From Lichenicola sp965198575 (GTDB taxonomy: Bacteria > Pseudomonadota > Alphaproteobacteria > Acetobacterales > Acetobacteraceae), in assembly GCF_965198575.1 (NCBI RefSeq), contig NZ_OZ240671.1, positions 3,224,001-3,288,000 on the forward strand: a stretch of DNA of 64,000 nucleotides. Reading direction: 5' to 3'. Positions 25,663-33,157 of this stretch are shown in pieces (the first letter of the stretch is position 1; each line of letters starts with the position of its first letter). Made by a program: the position numbers and the translations under genes. The notes under the pieces are model-generated. The model was given only the letters and a program-made list of their open reading frames with translations. It made no database searches and had not been told where the DNA came from.

Positions 25663-26633
25663 CCGCGGGCGACTCCCGATCGAAGCGGGTCGTCGTCACC
25701 GACCCGCGGTTCGAGGGGCTGGTGCATGAGCGTGCGGCGGCCGAGCGCGCGGGCGCCTTGTTCCAGGTGTTCGACTGCCAGGATGCGGGTGATGTCGCGG
25801 AGGCATTGCACGACGCCGACGTCGCGTTCGTGAACCTGGTGCCGGTGAACGAGGCTGCACTTGCGGGGATGCGCGGAGGCGGTGTCGTGGTCCGCTACGG
25901 CATCGGCACCGACAATGTGGATCTCGACGCCGCACGGCGGCTCGGTATCCGCGTCGCCAACGTTCCCGACTACGGCAGCGACACCGTCGCCGACCATGCA
26001 TCCGCCTCGATGCTGGCGTTGCTGCGTCGGCTGCCGGTGTTCGACGATGCGATCCGCCGGGAAGGCTGGATCAATCCCGACCGGGAGCGTCCGTTGCCGG
26101 CGCTGTCGGCGAGCACCGTCGGGCTGATCGGCGTCGGCCGGATCGGGCTGCTGGTGGCCAGGCGTCTGCAGGCGTTCGGTATTCGTGTGGTGGCGAGCGA
26201 TCCGTTTGCGGATCCACGAAAATTGCAGGCTGCCGGCATCGAGCGTGTGGAGCTGGACGCGCTGCTGGCCGAGGCGCACGGCGTGTCGCTGCATCTCCCG
26301 GCAACGTCCGCCACTCGCCACATCATCGGCCGGCGCTCGATCGCCCGGATGCGACCTGGTGCGATGCTGGTGAACACCGCACGCGGCGCCCTGGTGGATG
26401 AGGCGGCGCTGGCGGAGGCGCTGAGGGATGGTCGCCTCGGGGGCGCGGCGCTCGACGTGTTCGATCCGGAGCCGCTCGATCCGGGCTCGCCGTTGCGCAC
26501 CATGCGGAACGTGATCCTGACGCCGCATGCCGCCTTCTATTGCGTCGAAAGCCTCGATGCGCTGCAGCGTCTCGCATCCGAGGAAGCCGCACGGGCACTG
26601 GCCGGCCAGCCGCTGCGCTCGGCGGTGACATAG
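25659..26633 (+). CDS. D-isomer-specific 2-hydroxyacid dehydrogenase (CtBP-like), TTG start
   Basis: NAD-dependent 2-hydroxyacid dehydrogenase of 324 residues. Rossmann motif VGLIGVGRIGLLVARRLQAFG, catalytic Arg in NTARGALVDEAAL, Glu in DVFDPEPLD, and His in LTPHAAFYC are all present. The N-terminal half (YGIGTDNVDLDAARRLGIRVANVP) is the substrate-domain pattern of C-terminal-binding-protein relatives. Translation must start at TTG 25659, overlapping the upstream dehydratase stop, or lose the first beta strand. Coupling to the XylX-type gene suggests it acts on a sugar-acid-derived keto or hydroxy acid; exact reaction unknown. Confidence 0.85.
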   Translation: MTAGDSRSKRVVVTDPRFEGLVHERAAAERAGALFQVFDCQDAGDVAEALHDADVAFVNLVPVNEAALAGMRGGGVVVRYGIGTDNVDLDAARRLGIRVANVPDYGSDTVADHASASMLALLRRLPVFDDAIRREGWINPDRERPLPALSASTVGLIGVGRIGLLVARRLQAFGIRVVASDPFADPRKLQAAGIERVELDALLAEAHGVSLHLPATSATRHIIGRRSIARMRPGAMLVNTARGALVDEAALAEALRDGRLGGAALDVFDPEPLDPGSPLRTMRNVILTPHAAFYCVESLDALQRLASEEAARALAGQPLRSAVT

Positions 26634-26689
26634 ACCCGACCTGATGCAACGGGCTCGGCCACGGTCGGCAACCGGGTCCGCAGCATGGG

Positions 26690-26884
26690 ATGCATCAGGT
26701 CGTATCGCCGAGGCTTTCCACCATATCGCCGAAGCCCGCGCGGGAGGGGCCCCGGTTGCTGCGCGCCTCGAGTGTCGAGCAACAGCGCGTCGGCGCGTTA
26801 TCGATCGCCGCCACGCCGGCATCCAACGCCGCCAGCCCGGTGACCGGCAGCATCGTCCTGGCCGATGGCGGCCACGCCTGCTGA
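26690..26884 (+). pseudogene. Possible remnant of a short-chain dehydrogenase C terminus
   Basis: The last 25 codons of this short frame (ASNAASPVTGSIVLADGGHA) resemble the C-terminal end of SDR enzymes, which typically read LASDAAS-(Y/F)VTG-x4-DGG. No catalytic Ser/Tyr/Lys core is found upstream in any frame, so at most it is a fragment. It follows the dehydrogenase by 56 bp and lies before the stop of the convergent kinase. The rest of 26634-26887 holds nothing recognisable. Confidence 0.3.
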
Positions 26885-26887
26885 TGA

Positions 26888-27532
26888 TCAGCCGGTGCCG
26901 GTTACCAGGAGATCTGCATGCACCCGGCTTGCCCGGATGAGCACCGCGTTCGGCTCGTCGGTGTGCGCGATCCAGGCAACGGCTTCGGTGCGGCTGCGTC
27001 CGAACGCCATGTGCCGGGCCAGCAGCCAGGCCTGGCGATCCGGCTCCGGCGTCGCCACGAACCAGCTCTCGTCGAGCAGCTGCCGCACCGCGCTCCACGG
27101 GCCGTCCAGCAGCAAATAGTTGCCCTCGACGATCACCAGCGGCGTCGCCGACGACACCGCGATGCAGCCCGCGACCGGCTCCTCGATCTCGCGCCGGAAG
27201 CAGGGCGCGTACACCGTCTCCCCGTCGGCCGGATGACGCAGCCGGCGCAGCAGCGACACGAACCCGGCGGCGTCGAAGGTATCCGGAGCGCCCTTGCGAT
27301 CGGCCCGGCCGAGTCGGTCCAGCTCGCCCTGTGCCAGGTGATAGCCGTCCATCGGCACCACCACGGCGCGTTCGGGTCCGAGTGCGGCCGAGAGACGCGC
27401 AGCCAGCGTCGATTTTCCGCTGCCAGGCTCTCCAGTAATGCCGAGAAGCCGGCGCGAGCCGTCCGCGAAAAGCCCCCCCGCGCGTCGCAGCAGGTCGTCC
27501 GGCAAGCTCGACGTGATCGGGTCCATCATCAC
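26888..27532 (-). CDS. P-loop nucleoside/sugar kinase (uridine kinase/FrcK-like)
   Basis: 214-residue P-loop kinase of the uridine kinase/pantothenate kinase-like group often annotated nucleoside/nucleotide kinase. Walker A is GITGEPGSGKST (about 31-42), then VVVPMDGYHLAQGELDRLG with the substrate-binding DGYH, GAPDTFDAAGF, YAPCFRREIEEP, and PLVIVEGNYLLLD (Walker B region). Members linked to fructose ABC transporters are called FrcK. The gene is divergent from the SIS-domain isomerase gene (118 bp between starts), which suggests a shared sugar context, but the phosphorylated substrate is unknown. Confidence 0.8.
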   Translation of the reverse strand: MMMDPITSSLPDDLLRRAGGLFADGSRRLLGITGEPGSGKSTLAARLSAALGPERAVVVPMDGYHLAQGELDRLGRADRKGAPDTFDAAGFVSLLRRLRHPADGETVYAPCFRREIEEPVAGCIAVSSATPLVIVEGNYLLLDGPWSAVRQLLDESWFVATPEPDRQAWLLARHMAFGRSRTEAVAWIAHTDEPNAVLIRASRVHADLLVTGTG

Positions 27533-27650
27533 TTATGTTCGTTTCACGCTCGTACGTATGGCAACCTGCATGGAGATCAGGCGTCGGCTTGGGTGCCGCG
27601 CGATCTGTCGACCGCGGCGGCCCACGGCCACTCTAACCTGGAGAGAGACC

Positions 27651-28205
27651 ATGACCCAATCCTACCAGGACGCCATCGACGAGCTGGGGCGCGTGTTCGA
27701 GAAGATCGACGATCACGCGGTCGATGCAGCCGTGCAGATGCTTGCCGATGCGACCAAGATCGTGGTGTTCGGCGCCGGGCGCGAGGGTCTGCAGATCCGC
27801 GGCCTGGCGATGCGGCTGTTCCACATGGGGCTTGCGGCATCGGTGGTGGGTGACATGACGACCCCGGCGATCGGCCGCGGCGACCTGTTCGTCGCCACCA
27901 TGGGACCGGGTGAGCTCTCGACCGGCCTGGCGCTGCTCGATGTGGCGAAGCGTGCCGGGGCGACGATCCTGGTCATTACCGCGCAGCCATCCGGTCGCGG
28001 CGCCAGGTCAGCCGACAGGGTGCTGGTGCTGCCGGCGCAGACCATGGCGGCGCACGGGGATGGCGAGGTCCTGTCCGGCCTGCCGATGGGCTCGCTATAC
28101 GAGGGGTGCCTGTTCATCCTGTTCGAGGTGATGGTGATGAAACTGCTCGATCTGATCGGGGTCGACCCCGACGCGATGCGGCAGCGGCACACCAACCTGG
28201 AATAG
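27651..28205 (+). CDS. SIS-domain sugar isomerase, 6-phospho-3-hexuloisomerase-like
   Basis: 184-residue SIS-domain protein. IVVFGAGREGLQIRGLAMRLFHMG, DLFVATMGPGELSTGLALLDVAKRAG and ILVITAQPSG match the phosphosugar-binding core of the HxlB (6-phospho-3-hexuloisomerase) group; SLYEGCLFILFEVMVM is the family helix near the C terminus. HxlB interconverts hexulose-6-phosphate and fructose-6-phosphate, but no hexulose-phosphate synthase is nearby, so the real substrate may differ. ATG 27651 has GGAGAG 7 nt upstream. Its last 92 bp overlap the convergent desaturase frame. Confidence 0.83.
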   Translation: MTQSYQDAIDELGRVFEKIDDHAVDAAVQMLADATKIVVFGAGREGLQIRGLAMRLFHMGLAASVVGDMTTPAIGRGDLFVATMGPGELSTGLALLDVAKRAGATILVITAQPSGRGARSADRVLVLPAQTMAAHGDGEVLSGLPMGSLYEGCLFILFEVMVMKLLDLIGVDPDAMRQRHTNLE

Positions 28206-29136
28206 CGGCCGGCGCTCGCAGCTCCCTGCGATGCACCAGGTCGTGGTGCTGGCGCAGCAGGTAGCGGCGGGCGACATCCAGGTAACCGCGATACACGAGG
28301 CCGCCATTGTGCTGCAGCAGCGCGGCACGATCGGCGCGGTAGGCGGCGGGGATCCGGTACCAGGGCAGGCCGGGCTGCAGGTGATGCACCACGTGGAGGT
28401 TGTTGTTCAGGAACAGTAGCCCGAGGATCGGTGTGCGCTCGACGATGGCGGTGCGATGATCCGCCGCGTCGGCCGAACGGTGCTCGGCGAACGACCGCAC
28501 CAACGCCAGCGAATAGCCCGGATACACGAACAGCACGACGTAGCTGAGCAGCGACAGGTGGCACACGAGCGTCAGCCAGGCGACGACCAGCGCCAGGCCG
28601 GGAAGATGCACCAGCCAGCCGCGGATGGCGTCGCCGTCGCCGGCCAGGATCAACCTGGCTTCCCTGGTCAGGAAGACCGCCTGGCCGAGCAGCGGGCCCA
28701 CCGTCAGCCGGCCGAGGAGGGTGTTGTTGGCACGCAGCAGCAGGCGTTCGGGCAGGAGGCTGCGGGCGTAGCGATCGGCAGTGATGTAATGGCTTTCCGG
28801 GTCGTCGATCGGATCGGTCAGGGTCTCGCCACGATGATGCCCGAGATGACTGGCCTTGTAGCGGTGGTAGGGGAGCCACAGGCTGATCGGCAGGCTGCCG
28901 AGCAGATCGTTCAGCCATGGCAGTCGGGTCGGATGGCCGTGGATCACCTCGTGCTGCAGCGACATGTGCCAGGCAATCAGCCACGCGCCGATCGGAAGCG
29001 CGACCCACCAGGCCATCATGTTGGCGTAGAAGGTGGCGGTCAGCCAGCCGGCATGGATCACCGCGGCCAGCACGATGGACGGCCACTCCAGGCGGCGTCG
29101 GGACGAGGCCGGCGACGGCACAGCAATGGTTTTCAT
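28114..29136 (-). CDS. Membrane fatty acid desaturase
   Basis: 340-residue integral-membrane di-iron desaturase. Three histidine boxes are present: HEVIHGH (62-68), HLGHH (97-101) and HVVHH (248-252), with four or more TM helices (IVLAAVIHAGWLTATFY, WWVALPIGAWLIAW, LVVAWLTLVCHLSLLSYVVL). The ASHLGHHRGETLTDPIDDPES block resembles bacterial fatty acid or sphingolipid-type desaturases. ATG 29136 has GGGAGG just upstream. The C-terminal 30 residues run antisense through the end of the SIS gene, are Arg/Ser-rich and are probably not conserved. Confidence 0.87.
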   Translation of the reverse strand: MKTIAVPSPASSRRRLEWPSIVLAAVIHAGWLTATFYANMMAWWVALPIGAWLIAWHMSLQHEVIHGHPTRLPWLNDLLGSLPISLWLPYHRYKASHLGHHRGETLTDPIDDPESHYITADRYARSLLPERLLLRANNTLLGRLTVGPLLGQAVFLTREARLILAGDGDAIRGWLVHLPGLALVVAWLTLVCHLSLLSYVVLFVYPGYSLALVRSFAEHRSADAADHRTAIVERTPILGLLFLNNNLHVVHHLQPGLPWYRIPAAYRADRAALLQHNGGLVYRGYLDVARRYLLRQHHDLVHRRELRAPAAIPGWCAAAASRRGRPRSDRAVSSPSPRTG

Positions 29137-29219
29137 GAGCCTCCCTGGACGCATCACCGCGGACAACGGTTGTAAGACATTAAGACGATAGAAGCCGGTA
29201 GTATAGGAGTATCACATCC

Positions 29220-30020
29220 ATGGATGGCATTTTAAGCAGCCTGCCGATGTATGACCTGCCGGAGCTTCGCCCCCAGACCGCCGCGCTGTGGCAGGCGCTG
29301 GCTGTCGCGCTGCGTGCGGCCGGTGTCGCAGCGCCCGATGAATTATCGTCTCCGGACGCGCTGGCCGCGCATTGGCGGCAGCCCGACCTGTTGCTGTCGC
29401 AGACCTGCGGCTATCCGTTGCTGTCGCTGCCGGAGCATGTGCGGGTGGTGGCGACGCCGGCCTACACGGCGCCCGGCTGCGAGGGCGCCTGGTATCGCAG
29501 TGCGCTGGTCGTGCACCGGGACAATCCGGCCGCTGACCTGGAGGCGCTGCGCGGCGGCGTGTGCGCGCTGAACAACCCGGATAGCAATTCCGGAATGAAC
29601 CTGCTCCGGGCGACGATCGCGCCGCTCGCCGGTGGGAGGCCGTTCTTCCGCGACGTCGTGGTCACCGGCGGCCATGCGGCGAGCCTTGCAGCAGTCGGGG
29701 GCGGTACTGCCGACCTGGCGGCGATCGACTGCGTGACGCTCGCGCTGCTGCAGGCGAACCGTCCGGCGCTGACGGCTCCGATGCGGGTGCTGGGCTGGAC
29801 CCCGGCGGCACCCGGGCTGCCGTTGATCACCGCCGGCGACGCGAGCCTGGTCGAGAAGTTGCGCGAGGCGCTTGCGGTCGTGGCTGCCGACCCCGCGCTG
29901 GCGGCGGTACGCCGGGCACTGCTGATCGACCGCTTCGTCGTGCTGCCGGGAGACGCATACGAGGTGATCCGGCAACTGGAACACGATGCGGAAATCGCGG
30001 GCTATCCGGTTCTCGCTTGA
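29220..30020 (+). CDS. PhnD-like phosphate/phosphonate-binding domain protein lacking a signal peptide
   Basis: 266-residue periplasmic-binding-protein type II fold of the PhnD family (phosphate/phosphite/phosphonate ABC binding proteins): SSLPMYDLPELRPQTAALW, LLSQTCGYPLL, CALNNPDSNSGMNLLRATI, VVVTGGHAASLAAVGGGTADLAAIDCVT, VLGWTPAAPGLPLITA. No signal peptide or lipobox is visible at the N terminus, and no transporter genes adjoin it, so it may work as a cytoplasmic sensor or small-molecule binder. ATG 29220 has AGGAG 10 nt upstream. The start region is AT-rich compared with neighbours and shared with the divergent desaturase. Confidence 0.8.
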   Translation: MDGILSSLPMYDLPELRPQTAALWQALAVALRAAGVAAPDELSSPDALAAHWRQPDLLLSQTCGYPLLSLPEHVRVVATPAYTAPGCEGAWYRSALVVHRDNPAADLEALRGGVCALNNPDSNSGMNLLRATIAPLAGGRPFFRDVVVTGGHAASLAAVGGGTADLAAIDCVTLALLQANRPALTAPMRVLGWTPAAPGLPLITAGDASLVEKLREALAVVAADPALAAVRRALLIDRFVVLPGDAYEVIRQLEHDAEIAGYPVLA

Positions 30021-30071
30021 GGCGTCGCCACCGGTTCCGGCTCGGCCGGTATGCGTGCCGACGGCTGGTCA

Positions 30072-30569
30072 TCATCCCGGAGATGCAGCCGAACCCGCCG
30101 ACAGGCCGCCGTCGATATTGAACTCGGACCCTGTGACGTAGGGCGCCTCGTCCGACGGCGACAGCGGCGACAACCGTTGCCATTCGGGCCTCCCGATCGG
30201 GACCCTGTCCCAGCATCGGTTCCCACACGGGGGTGAGGATCGCTGCGGGATGGTTCGAATCGCACCGGATGTTCCATCCGTTCTGCGCGCAATACCGAGC
30301 CACGGTCTTCGAGTGGTTTCGGATGGCTGCCTTCGAGGATGCGTAGGCTGCCGCCATCGGGATCCCGACGAGCTTGGACCTGGAAGATATATTGCTGATC
30401 GAGAGTGACTGCATGAACCTCGCGCCATGCGGTGAGGGAGGCATGTTCCGGATCGTGCGCAACCGGCCCGTCCTCGAAACCCCTCACGGTCGCGTGGCTC
30501 ACCACGACATCGGCGGCGGGAATGCCCGCCGCCAGGGTTTCCCGGTCCGCTTCGCGACCTCCCTACGTC
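30072..30569 (-). pseudogene. Decayed short-chain dehydrogenase/reductase
   Basis: SDR remnant spread over three frames. Frame one (about 30569-30407) reads ADRETLAAGIPAADVVVSHA then FEDGPVAHDPEHASLTAWRE. Frame two (about 30416-30160) reads SISNISSRSKLVGIPMAAAY ASSKAAIRN with the catalytic Ser and YxxxK, then NIRCDSNHPAAILTPVWEP. Frame three (about 30160-30072) reads DEAPYVTGSEFNIDGGLSAG to a stop. About 20 codons are missing at each junction and the Rossmann N terminus is absent. The gene is certainly non-functional as an SDR. The remainder of 30021-30636 contains no other supported feature. Confidence 0.85.
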
Positions 30570-30636
30570 GGATGAGGCGGAGCAAGTCCGCCGGCGATTC
30601 CTGTCCGTCCCGGCGATGAGTGTATCCCGGAGACCT

Positions 30637-33009
30637 CTAGAAGCTGACGCCCACCGACCCGAAGAATTGTCGTGGTGCGCCCATCAGGAAGGACTGGTAG
30701 TCGCCGGAGATCGGGTTGCCGTTTTCGCCCGTGGTCGCGACATATTGCTTGTTGAACAGGTTGTAGGCGTTGAACTGCACGTTGACGCGGCTGAGCGTGC
30801 CATGGTCGGCCAGCACGTAGCGCGCACCCAGGCTGGCGATGAAATAGCCCGGCACGGAGGTGTCGTTGAGGTAGCTCAGATAGCGATGCGAGTAGTAGTT
30901 GCCGTCGATATGGGTGGTGAGGCGGCCGAACTGGTAGGCGATGCTGCCCTTGTACATCAGCGTCGGATAGTTCGGGATCGACTTGCCGCGTAGATCGTCG
31001 ACACCGGTCGCGGTGACCAGGTCGTCGTTGAAGGTCGAGCGGTTGTAGCTGATCGAGTTGTAGAGCGACAGATGCGGCAGCGGGTAGAAGGTGCCGCTGG
31101 CCTCGACGCCGTTGGTCGTCACGCCGCCGACATTCTGCACCGCCGTGGTGGGGTTGATGATCGGGCCGAACGAGATCGTCTGCAGCCGGTTCGAGAAGTC
31201 CACGTGATACAACGACAGCAATCCGATGAAGGGCTTCGTGGTGAGACGGTAGCCGCCCTCGTAAACCCAATCGGTTTCCGGCTTCAGCGTGTTCTGGATC
31301 TGCTTGAAGGCGGCCTCGTTGGCGCTCCACGGCGTGTTGGAGCTGTTGGTGCTGTAGCCGTCCTCGGGGTAGCCGCGCATGTTGTGCGAGATGTCGGCGA
31401 ACACCTCCTGGTGCTTGGCGAATCGCCAGTTGCCGCTGAATTGCGGCAGGAACCCGTTCGCCGCGGTCAGCGCGCCGGTGCCGATCTGGCTGCCGCCGTT
31501 ATAGGCCGGATCCTGCGTCGTGGCTTCGTTGCCGGTGTGGATCACCAGCGAACGGAAGCCGGCATTCAACGTGACGTGCGGCAGCACACGCCAGGTATCC
31601 TGCAGATGATACTGGAAGGTGTTGGTGTTCCAGATCTCCGCCCATGGCACGGCGAATGGATTGGCCGGCGTGTGGTCGTTGGGATCGCCGAGCGTGCCTT
31701 GCCCGAGCAGCGGTGCCTCGGAGAAATAGCGCGCCTCGCTGAACTGGTCGTACTCGTACCAGATACCGCTCTCGATCGTGTGATGCCCGACATCCCAGCT
31801 CAGCGCGGACAGCAACCCGTAGCGGGTGATCGCCGGCTGCATCGTGCGGATCGAGAGCGGCGCACCGTTCGGCGACGGGGTATAGGGCGTGGTCCAGGTC
31901 GAATAGCCATTGTCGCCATGGCCGTAGATAGTGGATTTCCAGTCCAGCGTATCGGTCAGCAGGCTGTCGAAGGTGAGGCCGGACAGGAAGTCCTGCCGCG
32001 TCGCGGTTCCGGCATAATACGAGACGTCCAACGGGTCGTTGGTCAGGGTCTCGTTGTGGCTGTAGATGCCTTCGGCGGCCTTGTACGCTGCCGCATAGTT
32101 CGGATAATAGTTGTCGACCCGGCCGCCGAGGGTCTGCAGATAGTTCAGGTCCTCGTCCTGGTAGTCGAACTGCTTGATGGCGCTCCAGTCGAAGAACAGC
32201 TTCAGGCTGGAGACGCCACCGATCGGCTGCACCAGCTTGGCGTTGACCTGGTCGCTCTCGTTGTAGCCGGAGCCTTTCCATTTATCGAGATCGGTATGGG
32301 CGTAGGACACGGTGAACTTGGTGCCGGTCTGGTTCAGCACGCCGCTATCGAGCCTGACATAGGTGCGATACGTGTCGTTGCTGCCGAACGTCTGCTCGAG
32401 CGCGCCGCCGTACTTGTCGGACGGATCTGCGGAATAGAATTGCAGGGCGCCGCCGAGATTGCTGCTCGAGGCGATCGAGACGCTGCCGGCGCCCTGCGAC
32501 ACGTTGGCGCGCTCGACATTGTCGCTGATGATCGCGCGCGTGATGCTGAGGCCGTTATAGTTGTTGAACGACTGGTCGCCGAGCGGGATGTCGTCGAGCG
32601 TGAAGCCGAGCTGCGACTGTGCGAACCCGCGCACATACACCCGCGCCGACCATTCATAGGCGCCGAACGGATCGGCCGACTGGAAATCCACGCCCGGCAG
32701 CTGCGACAGCACCTTGATCGGGTTGGTACCGGGCGCCGCCGCCTGGATGGTCTTGGCCGAGACCGAGGTCAGCTGCCGGGTCGAGCCCTGGCCATACACG
32801 CTGACCGTTTCGGCGCCCCCGGTGCTCGGGGCCAGGGCGGCCCGGGTGCTGGCGGGCGTCGCGTGCGCGGGTGCCGTCGTGCGCGTGGCACCGGTGGCCG
32901 CCGGGATACCCGCCGTTTGCGCGCGGGCGGGAATCCCTGCGCACACGGCCAGCAAGGCTGTGCCGGCGAGCAGGACAGGGCGGAAGCTTTGGCGTGCAGC
33001 GGGGAACAT
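30637..33009 (-). CDS. TonB-dependent outer-membrane receptor
   Basis: 790-residue receptor. Signal peptide MFPAARQSFRPVLLAGTALL with cleavage near ARA/Q (residue about 30). A low-complexity Ala/Thr stretch leads to a TonB-box-like ETVSVYG, then the plug (PIKVLSQLPGVDFQSADPFG, ARVYVRGFAQSQLGFTLDDI, NVSQGAGSVSIASSSNLGGA). The 22-strand barrel ends in FGSVGVSF with the terminal Phe. ATG 33009 is chosen because the signal peptide begins there. Substrate is not evident; candidates are ferric siderophores or small nutrients. The upstream MFS gene is on the same strand, 148 bp away. Confidence 0.92.
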   Translation of the reverse strand: MFPAARQSFRPVLLAGTALLAVCAGIPARAQTAGIPAATGATRTTAPAHATPASTRAALAPSTGGAETVSVYGQGSTRQLTSVSAKTIQAAAPGTNPIKVLSQLPGVDFQSADPFGAYEWSARVYVRGFAQSQLGFTLDDIPLGDQSFNNYNGLSITRAIISDNVERANVSQGAGSVSIASSSNLGGALQFYSADPSDKYGGALEQTFGSNDTYRTYVRLDSGVLNQTGTKFTVSYAHTDLDKWKGSGYNESDQVNAKLVQPIGGVSSLKLFFDWSAIKQFDYQDEDLNYLQTLGGRVDNYYPNYAAAYKAAEGIYSHNETLTNDPLDVSYYAGTATRQDFLSGLTFDSLLTDTLDWKSTIYGHGDNGYSTWTTPYTPSPNGAPLSIRTMQPAITRYGLLSALSWDVGHHTIESGIWYEYDQFSEARYFSEAPLLGQGTLGDPNDHTPANPFAVPWAEIWNTNTFQYHLQDTWRVLPHVTLNAGFRSLVIHTGNEATTQDPAYNGGSQIGTGALTAANGFLPQFSGNWRFAKHQEVFADISHNMRGYPEDGYSTNSSNTPWSANEAAFKQIQNTLKPETDWVYEGGYRLTTKPFIGLLSLYHVDFSNRLQTISFGPIINPTTAVQNVGGVTTNGVEASGTFYPLPHLSLYNSISYNRSTFNDDLVTATGVDDLRGKSIPNYPTLMYKGSIAYQFGRLTTHIDGNYYSHRYLSYLNDTSVPGYFIASLGARYVLADHGTLSRVNVQFNAYNLFNKQYVATTGENGNPISGDYQSFLMGAPRQFFGSVGVSF

Positions 33010-33157
33010 GACGTCTCTCGATGGTGTCGCGGCAATCGGCCGCACATCGACGCTAGCCGCCGCGTTACACCCGCGATACAGACGCTGCGTCATATGGACT
33101 CGTTATACGAGCACCGTGTGGTAATAATGCATCACACGAGCCTGCACCGTGGATACC

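Noticed and set aside
27533..27650. Operator between the kinase and SIS genes (ATGTTCGTT / CGTACGTAT)
   Set aside because: The arms match at only about half the positions; not distinguishable from chance.
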